DNA of 8,701 nt from Terriglobia bacterium (GTDB taxonomy: Bacteria > Acidobacteriota > Terriglobia > UBA7540). The stretch lies in contig JASHTO010000366.1 of assembly GCA_030040515.1 (NCBI GenBank), positions 1-8,701 of the forward strand, given 5' to 3'. The position numbers and the translations under genes were made by a program. Of the stretch, positions 1 to 6,101 are shown in pieces (the stretch's first letter is position 1; every line of letters starts with the position of its first letter). A model generated the notes under the pieces. It saw nothing but the letters and a program-made list of their open reading frames with translations, had not been told where the DNA came from and did no database searches.

Positions 1-212
1 CCGAGCTGGGTGCCCAGCCGAAAATCCAATAGAACCAGGTTGAAATCCCCATTCTCGAGGAATGCCAGGGCCGCTGCGCCGGAATTCGCCGAGATGACCT
101 GGCAGGCGCAGTCGCGAAGCACACGCGCACATTGCTCCTGCGAAGCCTCGTCATTGTCAACAACCAGCACCTTCCTGTTCATGGCGGCAAAACCTGGGCC
201 CACGATGGACAT
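1..212 (-). CDS. Response regulator receiver-domain protein (5' part only, runs off left edge)
   Basis: The minus strand encodes the first 70 residues of a CheY-like receiver domain. Visible are the first beta strand and acidic pocket (KVLVVDNDE, about residues 14-22), the alpha1/beta2 region ending VISANSG, and the third strand with the likely phosphoacceptor aspartate (LVLLDFRLG, D63). Such domains accept phosphate from a histidine kinase in the cytoplasm. The output domain, if any, is outside the window, so this could be a transcription factor, a single-domain regulator or part of a hybrid kinase. The start at 212 is chosen because AGGTGG (218-223) lies 5 nt upstream and a strong promoter lies just before it. 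An in-frame ATG at 182 (giving MNRKVLVVD) is the alternative and starts closer to the domain. The second pocket position is Asn rather than the usual Asp, a known variant. Family assignment is firm, full function unknown. Confidence 0.85.
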   Translation of the reverse strand, partial: MSIVGPGFAAMNRKVLVVDNDEASQEQCARVLRDCACQVISANSGAAALAFLENGDFNLVLLDFRLGTQL

Positions 213-250
213 GGCATCCACCTGGACGAGAGCGAATCTATTTACGGACA

Positions 251-279
251 AGTATAGATCGTTAATCAGGTATTGTCAA
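251..279 (-). promoter_or_regulatory. Predicted sigma70-type promoter of the response-regulator gene
   Basis: On the minus strand a perfect -35 hexamer TTGACA (274-279) is followed after exactly 17 bp by TATACT (251-256), five of six matches to TATAAT. Transcription would start near 244, giving a leader of about 30 nt with AGGTGG at 218-223 before the ATG at 212. The geometry fits the downstream start well. The call rests on sequence alone. Confidence 0.75.
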
Positions 280-624
280 AATCTTGGCTTCCAGTGACGA
301 TATTTATGGTATGACTAACAAATTGTTCTCAAGAAGGTCGACGAAAAAAATGCCCGGACGGCGGAAGGAAAACTCCACGGGCAAAGCTGCGGCATGAGCA
401 GTCCTGGCCGGTTTCGGAATAACTTCGGAGGGGTTCGTTCAAACCCAAACCGTCTCACCTGACCTTGGGGCCATGTGTGATATAGTCATGCCGGAAGAAA
501 TCCTAAAAATAGGTTCGTCCTCGGCTAATTGCTCCTTTCCATCAGAGTGAACCATCTTTAAAACTCAGGATGCGGGCTCACTATTCATCGGCTTAGGGGC
601 GTCATTTCTGGCGGAGAGTCTTGA
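280..624. other. Divergent intergenic region without a recognised gene
   Basis: This stretch separates the leftward response-regulator gene from the rightward receptor gene. I see no credible coding sequence; the longest ATG-started frames I followed by eye are short and have no recognisable protein character. A short palindrome, AACAA-A-TTGTT (317-327), lies about 40 bp upstream of the response-regulator -35 hexamer and could be an operator, but arms of 5 bp may be chance. No convincing promoter for the receptor gene was found: TATAGT near 481 resembles a -10 box but lacks a good -35 partner. The region is relatively A/T-rich in places, as expected for control DNA. Confidence 0.5.
613..618 (+). 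promoter_or_regulatory. Ribosome binding site of the receptor gene
   Basis: GGAGAG sits 6 nt before the ATG at 625. Together with the signal peptide that begins at that ATG it fixes the start of the receptor gene. Confidence 0.7.
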
Positions 625-3600
625 ATGCTCAAAGTGCTGTGGTTGACCTGCGGTTTCCTGTGGCTGGCCTCGAATCTCTTTGCCCAAGTGGACCGCGGGA
701 GTTTGATGGGAACGGTTAAGGACCCGTCCGGCTTGGCCGTGCCGGGCGCGAATGTGAGCGCGGTGCGGAATTCCAGCGGCCAGGGTCGCCAGGGAATTTC
801 CTCCGCGACCGGCACATACGATATTCCGGAGCTGGCAGTGGGAACCTACACCGTGATCATCAGTGCGCGCGGTTTCCAGTCCGTGAGGTATGAAAATGTG
901 GAGGTGGCGATGGAGCACACCACCACGCTCAACACGATTCTGAGCGTTTCGGGAGGAACGGAAAGAGTTGAGGTAATCGGGACCAGCGAACAATTGGAAG
1001 AGAATTCCAATACCCTGGGGGCGCGCATCGAACGCAAACAGTTGGACGAGCTCCTGCTCAACGGCCGGAACTGGGCGACGCTCACGGCGCTCGCCCCTCT
1101 GTCTGTCGATACGGACTACAACAGCAGCAGCAACCAGCGGAGCATTCGCGTTGCCGGACGGGGCCGCGACGACAACAATTTCACCTACGACGGAGTGGAT
1201 GCAACCAACATCATCAACCAGGCGCAGCAGCCTTATGTTCGCCTGGCGGTACCGCTGGACACCATTCAGGAATTTCGCGTCGTATCCATGCTGGCTACGG
1301 CGGAGACCGGAGCCACGGCGGGAGCCCAGATGGCCGTAATTTCACCCTCGGGCACCAACCAGTTTCATGGCGACGCCTTTGAATTTGTTCGCAACGACAT
1401 TTTTGATGCCCGAAACTTCATCGACCCCACCAAACCGCCCTTTCGCTTGAACCAGTTTGGCGGTGCCTTGGGCGGACCCATAACCTCCGGCAAGACCTTT
1501 TTCTTTGGCGCCTACGAGGGCTATCGACAGATCCTCGGGCAAACTCTGGTTGGGTACGTTCCCACCGCAGCCTTCAGTCAACAAGTCGCTGCACAATCGC
1601 CGGCGCTGACCTCCGTGCTCAACGCTTATCCGCAGGGGTCCCTCGCCGTGGCAGGCAACCCCGATGCCGCGGAATTTCTGGGGTATGGCCGTCAACTCGG
1701 CAATGAAGACTCCGGCATGACGCGCATGGACCATCAATTCTCCGCCAGGACAACCGCTTTCGTCCGCTTCAACGTCGACCGCGCCGTCAGCAGCGTGCCA
1801 CTCGCCAGTTCCAGCCAGTACCTTGAAGATTTGCAGGTGCTGAATTCCTCGCCGGAGAACGGGACCGTCGAACTTCTGCACATCTTCTCGCCCCAACTGG
1901 TGAATGAGGCAAAATTCGGCTTCAACCGCAGCACGGCCGACACAACGGACGTGAATCGAACGGGATCGCTCTACGCGTTCTCCGTTCCGGGCTTCACGAC
2001 CTTGAATAACGACCGCATCAGCATCGGTGCAGGCAACACCTTTGCGGGCATCGACAACCTCACGAAAATCCATGGCCGCAACGTGATCAAAGCGGGAGTG
2101 GAAATTCGACGCGTCCAAATGAACCAAGGCAAGACGGCCAGCGGCACGATTACCTTTGCCTCCCTGAGCGCTTTTGCCGCGGACCAGGTCAGCACTGCCA
2201 AGTACACTCAGCCCCAGCCCATCAACGGCCTGCGAAAGTTCATGTATTTCGGTTACCTTCAGGACGAATTCAAATGGCGTCCCGACCTGACGCTCAATCT
2301 CGGCGCGCGCTACAGTTTCTTCAACATATTTCACGAAGTCTACGGCCGGCCGAACCCCTTCGATTTTGAAACCTGCGGGCCGCAAGGCTACTGTGGCGTG
2401 GGAGCAAGCTTTGGCCAGCCCACTTATCGCGACCTTGATCCGCGCCTTGCCATCGCCTGGACGCCGCCGCGATTGGGAGGCAAGACGGTGATCCGCACAG
2501 GGTACGGGACCTATCACCAGGATGGCCAACTCGACGACCAGAACGTGCCCGAATCCAACGAGGTTGAAAATTTCTCGCTTTCTTCCAAGACTACGCCGGG
2601 GCTGACCTATCCCATCGATCCTTTCCTTTCGGACACTACCGGTGTGATTTCGCCCTCTGCCATGGCACGCCGCCGCAAGGACATGTACGTGACCCAGTGG
2701 GGACTTTCCGTTCAGCAATCGCTGCCGCTGGGACTTGCGGGCACCGTCGCCTATGTGGGCAGCAAAGGCACTCGCCTTCTGACGCTTTCCTACGTTAATG
2801 TCCTGAATCCCCTGACCGGTCTCCCGCCCTACCCGCAATTCGGCCAGATTTCCTGGCGCGGAAATGACAGCAACAGCACCTATGAAGGCTTGGCTGCGGG
2901 CTTGCAACGAGAATTCCGCCGCGGCCTGCTCTTCTCGCTGAATTACACCTGGTCGCACGAGATTGACGATGGCTCGATGGGCAGCGGCGACGGCGACTCA
3001 CTCACTCCGGAGATTGTGGCCTGCCGGGCTTGCGATCGTGCCAGCGGAATTTGGGACGTCCGCCAGGTGGTCAATTCAAATTTGGTCTACGAGCTGCCTT
3101 TCGGTCCCGGCAAGCCCTATTTGAACCAGCCCGGCGCCTTGGCGAAGCTTTTCGGCGCATGGGAACTTACCTCCATCGTCGCTGCCCATTCAGGTTTTCC
3201 CATCAACATCACTGTGGACCGGTCGAGTTCGGTAGTTCCAGACGGTAACACCAACAATCAACGGCCCGACCGCGTCCCGGGGATTTCACTGATTCCGCCC
3301 GGTGGGGCGACGCCGTCCGAGTGGATCAATCCGGCGGCGTTTACGGTGCCTGCCGCCGGCACATTCGGAAATGCCGGGCGGGATCTGGCGCGCGCTCCCT
3401 ACTTGTGGCAAGCCGACCTAGGGGCCTGCAAACGAATCAACCTGAAAGAAAGCCTGCAACTCCAATTTCGGGTTGAAGCCTTCAACATTTTTAACAGGGA
3501 CCAACTCGGAGCGCCACTTTCGGATATCTCCTCCGGGCCCGGAGAGTTTGGCGTCATCACCCAGCCGGTCAACACAACTCCCATTGGAGCGGGAACTCCC

Positions 3601-3636
3601 CGGCAGATTCAGCTAGCACTGCGAATGGAGTTTTGA
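625..3636 (+). CDS. TonB-dependent receptor-like outer-membrane protein with carboxypeptidase-regulatory-like N-terminal domain
   Basis: The 1003-residue product has a signal peptide (hydrophobic LWLTCGFLWLASNLFA, cleavage likely after residue 20). Next comes a carboxypeptidase-regulatory-like beta-sandwich (about 26-107: GTVKDPSGLAVPGANV, then TGTYDIPELAVGTYTVIIS with GF shortly after). A possible TonB box follows (ERVEVIG, about 113-119), then a plug domain (about 125-245, including FTYDGVDATNI and IQEFRVV), and a long beta-barrel with repeated aromatic strands such as GYLQDEFKWRPDLTLNLGARYSFF. It ends in F (LALRMEF), the usual outer-membrane assembly signal. Acidobacteria carry many such Oar-like/OMP_b-brl proteins, thought to import large substrates, often glycans, with TonB-ExbBD energy; the substrate here cannot be told. 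No SusD-like partner, glycosidase or anti-sigma gene is adjacent. Cys584/Cys590 and Cys800/Cys803 are close pairs that might form loop disulfides. The frame is intact throughout. Confidence 0.9.
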   Translation: MLKVLWLTCGFLWLASNLFAQVDRGSLMGTVKDPSGLAVPGANVSAVRNSSGQGRQGISSATGTYDIPELAVGTYTVIISARGFQSVRYENVEVAMEHTTTLNTILSVSGGTERVEVIGTSEQLEENSNTLGARIERKQLDELLLNGRNWATLTALAPLSVDTDYNSSSNQRSIRVAGRGRDDNNFTYDGVDATNIINQAQQPYVRLAVPLDTIQEFRVVSMLATAETGATAGAQMAVISPSGTNQFHGDAFEFVRNDIFDARNFIDPTKPPFRLNQFGGALGGPITSGKTFFFGAYEGYRQILGQTLVGYVPTAAFSQQVAAQSPALTSVLNAYPQGSLAVAGNPDAAEFLGYGRQLGNEDSGMTRMDHQFSARTTAFVRFNVDRAVSSVPLASSSQYLEDLQVLNSSPENGTVELLHIFSPQLVNEAKFGFNRSTADTTDVNRTGSLYAFSVPGFTTLNNDRISIGAGNTFAGIDNLTKIHGRNVIKAGVEIRRVQMNQGKTASGTITFASLSAFAADQVSTAKYTQPQPINGLRKFMYFGYLQDEFKWRPDLTLNLGARYSFFNIFHEVYGRPNPFDFETCGPQGYCGVGASFGQPTYRDLDPRLAIAWTPPRLGGKTVIRTGYGTYHQDGQLDDQNVPESNEVENFSLSSKTTPGLTYPIDPFLSDTTGVISPSAMARRRKDMYVTQWGLSVQQSLPLGLAGTVAYVGSKGTRLLTLSYVNVLNPLTGLPPYPQFGQISWRGNDSNSTYEGLAAGLQREFRRGLLFSLNYTWSHEIDDGSMGSGDGDSLTPEIVACRACDRASGIWDVRQVVNSNLVYELPFGPGKPYLNQPGALAKLFGAWELTSIVAAHSGFPINITVDRSSSVVPDGNTNNQRPDRVPGISLIPPGGATPSEWINPAAFTVPAAGTFGNAGRDLARAPYLWQADLGACKRINLKESLQLQFRVEAFNIFNRDQLGAPLSDISSGPGEFGVITQPVNTTPIGAGTPRQIQLALRMEF

Positions 3637-3638
3637 AG

Positions 3639-3651
3639 CCGCAGTTTGCGG
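3639..3651. other. Small hairpin in the convergent gap between receptor and M48 genes
   Basis: CCGCA-GTT-TGCGG forms a perfect 5-bp GC-rich stem with a 3-nt loop within the 26-bp gap between the two stop codons. It could help end transcription from either side, but no run of T follows on either strand, so it is not a canonical Rho-independent terminator. Confidence 0.3.
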
Positions 3652-3662
3652 GTAAGACTCCT

Positions 3663-5012
3663 TTATGGTCGCGTCGGAAGGATCTCGAGGGGTTTTCCTT
3701 CACTCCAGGGGTGGTAGGTGGCGGCGAAGCGGATTCGGTCGTCCAGCGGAGGGTGCGTGTAAAGCCAGAATTTGATGAAGGGATTCGGGTCAGGGTCGGC
3801 CAGGTCCTCGTTCCCCAGGATTTGCAGAGACTCGACCTCGGCGGCGTTGGGGTTTGCGACGATGCCGTATGCCACTTCCAGGCCGAATTGGTCGGCTTGG
3901 TGCTCGTAGTGGCGCGAGATGCCGTTCACCAGCGGCGCCGAGAGGAACACCATGAACGTCAGAACCACGAGCATGAGCGGGAGTGAGGCGATGTCGCCCG
4001 ATCCCTCAATGCCCGAATGTGGGCCCACCTTCCCCACCAGGCGATTTGCGGCGATAAATCCCAGGAAGAAGAAGAGTAGCGCCACGCCCTCATCAAGCGC
4101 GAACTCCTTCGGAATGTGGTGAAGTACGTAGTGGCCGGTTTCGTGTCCGAGAACCAGCAAGAGCTCGTCGGGCCCCATGGTCTTCAGGGTTGTGTCCCAA
4201 ACCACCACGCGCTTGCTGGCCCCCAGGCCGGTAACATAGGCATCCACCGCTTTGGTGCGGGAACTCGCATTCATCTCAAAGATGCGTGCGGGGGGGACTG
4301 TAATGCCGGCGTGTTTCATCATGTCTTCGATTCGCTCAACCAGCGCAGGCTGAGTCTGCTCGAGCGGCGTGAACTTGTAATACAGGGGATCGATGACATA
4401 AGGTTCAATCAGGATGTAAGCCAGAACGAGAGGAATCGAGGTCAGCCAGAAATAGAACCACCAGCGGCGCGGGCTGCGGCGCACGACCCAATAAAAAATC
4501 CAAACTACGATTACGCTCAGCGCAGCCCCGATGCCCAGACTTTTTCCCCAATCGCCAAACCACGCCGCCAACCCCATTGTCGAAAGGCCGAAGCGGTGCT
4601 CCAGAATGTATCCTGAGTAAAAGTCGAGGGGAAGGTTCAATAGCGTTGCCGCCACAACAAATAACGGAACGAAGATGAGACACTGGATGAAATGCCGTTG
4701 CGAACCGCGTCGCGCCCAATCGCGGAAGCGCGCGGCAATGCCGGCCCACCAGAGAAACACGTAAATCGAGACAGAGAAGAGAGTTCCGACAAAATAGAGG
4801 ATGTAGAGCGAACGCGAATAGGCAATTGCCTGGGCGCGGCGTTCGGGAGTAAGGGTGTATCTCGCGGGCGGCGAGGAAGGTTGTGCTTTACGCGTGGAAG
4901 GCTCGGGCTGACCGGCCTGCGGTGCTGAAGCCTGCGCGCGTGTGCTCCGAGCGCCGGCCGCAACCATGAACAGGCAACAGGCGCCGAGGAGAACTCCAGC
5001 AAAGCGCTTCAT
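3663..5012 (-). CDS. M48 family membrane metalloprotease, Ste24/CAAX protease type
   Basis: The product, 449 residues from the chosen start, is an integral-membrane zinc endopeptidase of the Ste24/HtpX superfamily. Zinc ligands are H290 and H294 with catalytic E291 (HETGH), and E370 in YEHQAD is the probable third ligand. The stretch NASSRTKAVDAYVTGLG (248-264) and the THPPLDDRI element (419-427) are typical of Ste24-like members. About six hydrophobic segments are visible (66-90, 108-130, 152-178, 185-206, 308-325, 343-366). Bacterial members are generally linked to membrane-protein quality control; no prenyl-protein substrate is expected. The ATG at 5012 is chosen because MKRFAGVLLGACCLFMVAAG with a later ARSTRAQA looks like a signal peptide. 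A GTG at 5051 would add 13 residues, and neither start has a well-spaced ribosome site. A Pro/Ala/Ser/Gln-rich segment (28-50) tethers the signal peptide to the first helix. It lies 47 nt after dcd on the same strand and is probably co-transcribed. Confidence 0.88.
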   Translation of the reverse strand: MKRFAGVLLGACCLFMVAAGARSTRAQASAPQAGQPEPSTRKAQPSSPPARYTLTPERRAQAIAYSRSLYILYFVGTLFSVSIYVFLWWAGIAARFRDWARRGSQRHFIQCLIFVPLFVVAATLLNLPLDFYSGYILEHRFGLSTMGLAAWFGDWGKSLGIGAALSVIVVWIFYWVVRRSPRRWWFYFWLTSIPLVLAYILIEPYVIDPLYYKFTPLEQTQPALVERIEDMMKHAGITVPPARIFEMNASSRTKAVDAYVTGLGASKRVVVWDTTLKTMGPDELLLVLGHETGHYVLHHIPKEFALDEGVALLFFFLGFIAANRLVGKVGPHSGIEGSGDIASLPLMLVVLTFMVFLSAPLVNGISRHYEHQADQFGLEVAYGIVANPNAAEVESLQILGNEDLADPDPNPFIKFWLYTHPPLDDRIRFAATYHPWSEGKPLEILPTRP

Positions 5013-5059
5013 AGTCCCGGTAAACGGACGCAGTGGCTGGCTCCTAACCACTACCCTTA

Positions 5060-5614
5060 CTAAATCTTGGGCAGCACAATTCCCTGCTGAGCCTGGTACT
5101 TGCCCTTTTTATCTTTGTATGAAGTCTCGCAGCTTTCATCCGACTCCAGGAAGATAATCTGGCAGAGTCCCTCGTTCGAGTAAACCCGCGCCGGCAGGGG
5201 GGTGGTGTTGGAGATTTCGAGTGTCACGAAGCCTTCCCACTCCGGCTCGAGCGGCGTTACATTCACGATGATGCCGCAGCGGGCGTAAGTCGATTTTCCC
5301 ACGCAAATGGTCAGCACGTTGCGCGGAATCTTGAAGTATTCCACCGAGCGGGCCAGCGCGAAGGAATTGGGCGGAACGATGCACGCCGGGCCTTTGAATT
5401 CCACGAACGAGCGCTCGTCAAACTTTTTCGGGTCGACGATCGTCGAATTAACGTTGGTAAAGATTTTGAATTCATCCGCAACGCGCAGATCGTACCCGTA
5501 AGATGAAAGCCCGTAGGAAATTACGCCTTCACGAACCTGCTTTTCCTCGAAAGGGCGAATCATGTCGTGCTCCAGGGCCATCTTGCGGATCCAGCGATCG
5601 TTCTTGACGGGCAT
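5060..5614 (-). CDS. dcd: dCTP deaminase
   Basis: Dcd hydrolyses dCTP to dUTP and ammonia in the cytoplasm, feeding dTMP synthesis; it works as a trimer of the dUTPase-like fold. The 184-residue product matches the usual size. Key elements are the substrate/fold segment SSYGYDLRV (37-45), the VGKSTYARCG motif (105-114), whose S108 and R112 correspond to the conserved Ser and Arg of E. coli GRSSLAR, and LEISN (132-136), whose E133 corresponds to the catalytic Glu in E. coli LEFYN. The C-terminal KYQAQQG (172-178) is the conserved nucleotide-closing tail. Some relatives also hydrolyse dUTP (bifunctional Dcd-Dut of archaea and mycobacteria); the sequence alone does not settle that here. The start at 5614 is supported by GAGGTGA at 5621-5627, 6 nt upstream. 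It is the first gene of a likely dcd-M48 unit and diverges from the HU gene. Confidence 0.95.
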   Translation of the reverse strand: MPVKNDRWIRKMALEHDMIRPFEEKQVREGVISYGLSSYGYDLRVADEFKIFTNVNSTIVDPKKFDERSFVEFKGPACIVPPNSFALARSVEYFKIPRNVLTICVGKSTYARCGIIVNVTPLEPEWEGFVTLEISNTTPLPARVYSNEGLCQIIFLESDESCETSYKDKKGKYQAQQGIVLPKI

Positions 5615-5672
5615 TTTGTCTCACCTCGCGCAAAGTAGGGTGGCAACTAGGATCAGCAACCCACCGTTTCAG

Positions 5673-5685
5673 TTGGATTCTCCAA
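5673..5685. repeat. Short perfect inverted repeat in the dcd leader
   Basis: TTGGA-TTC-TCCAA has perfect 5-bp arms around a 3-nt centre. It lies just downstream of the predicted dcd transcription start, so it could form a small leader stem-loop in dcd mRNA or be an operator. Short enough that chance is possible. Confidence 0.35.
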
Positions 5686-5699
5686 GCAAAGAGCGAAGC

Positions 5700-5728
5700 A
5701 TCATAGTCGAGGAGAAAATTCTTGACAA
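5700..5728 (-). promoter_or_regulatory. Predicted sigma70-type promoter of dcd, overlapping the HU promoter
   Basis: On the minus strand TTGTCA (5723-5728) is followed after 17 bp by TATGAT (5700-5705), each hexamer matching consensus at five of six positions. The start of transcription would be near 5693, giving a leader of roughly 80 nt before the dcd ATG. Five of the six -35 base pairs are shared with the -35 of the opposing HU promoter. Confidence 0.6.
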
Positions 5729-5750
5729 TGCATCTCTCAATTCTTAGGAT
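5722..5750 (+). promoter_or_regulatory. Predicted sigma70-type promoter of the HU gene
   Basis: A perfect TTGACA (5722-5727) is separated by 17 bp from TAGGAT (5745-5750), which matches TATAAT at four of six positions, including the key second A and last T. Transcription would begin near 5757, leaving a short leader of about 20 nt that contains the strong AGGAGG site. The -35 overlaps that of the divergent dcd promoter. Confidence 0.6.
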
Positions 5751-5766
5751 TAAAGCCTGTATTTTC

Positions 5767-5772
5767 AGGAGG
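5767..5772 (+). promoter_or_regulatory. Consensus ribosome binding site of the HU gene
   Basis: A full AGGAGG lies 5 nt before the GTG at 5778 and decides for this non-ATG start. A perfect site before a GTG codon fits an abundant nucleoid protein. Confidence 0.8.
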
Positions 5773-5777
5773 TTTGC

Positions 5778-6047
5778 GTGATAAAGCTCGACATCATCAA
5801 TGAGGTCGTAAACCGCACCAGCATGACCAAGACAAAAGCGGAAATGGCCGTGGAAACCGTTTTCGACTCCATGAAGAAAGCTCTGATGCAGGGCGACCGC
5901 ATCGAACTGCGTGGCTTTGGCGTCTTCAACGTGAAACCTCGCAAGACCGGCATCGGGCGAAACCCCCGCACGGGCGCGGAAGTCAGCATCCCCCCTGGCA
6001 AAGCAGTGCGTTTCAAGCCCGGCAAAGAACTCCAATCTCTCACCTAA
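5778..6047 (+). CDS. hup: HU/IHF-family nucleoid DNA-binding protein
   Basis: The 89-residue product has the full length and pattern of the HU/IHF family: an N-terminal helical dimerisation part (MIKLDIINEVVNRTSMTKTKA), the RGFGVF turn (45-50), the DNA-embracing arm with GRNPRTG (60-66), where P63 is the residue that wedges between base pairs, and the closing FKPGKEL (79-85). Such dimers bend and compact DNA and assist replication, recombination and transcription. HU and IHF subunits are hard to separate by eye; the HU-like homodimeric form is the safer label. Translation starts at GTG behind a perfect AGGAGG. It diverges from dcd and is followed 54 nt later on the same strand by the M50 protease ATG, with no terminator visible in between, so some read-through into that gene is likely. 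Confidence 0.93.
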   Translation: MIKLDIINEVVNRTSMTKTKAEMAVETVFDSMKKALMQGDRIELRGFGVFNVKPRKTGIGRNPRTGAEVSIPPGKAVRFKPGKELQSLT

Positions 6048-6101
6048 CCTATTTACAGGTGGCAGGGAGCGGGCGAGAATGGGATTTATCGCCATTTGCG
6101 C

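Noticed and set aside
10..297. A 95-codon plus-strand frame at the left edge
   Set aside because: It overlaps the response-regulator gene and its promoter on the other strand and gives a low-complexity Ser/Arg/Thr-rich product without recognisable features.
481..486. TATAGT as a -10 box for the receptor gene
   Set aside because: No -35-like hexamer lies 16-18 bp upstream; the nearest candidate gives a 15-bp gap and a poor match.
1342..2958. A 538-codon open frame antisense to the receptor gene
   Set aside because: It lies wholly inside a well-supported receptor coding sequence, shows no recognisable domain, and long antisense frames are common opposite GC-rich genes because stop codons are rare in that frame.
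3639..3651. Intrinsic terminator between the convergent receptor and M48 genes
   Set aside because: A perfect small hairpin is present, but there is no T-run on either side, so I list it only as a hairpin, not as a terminator.
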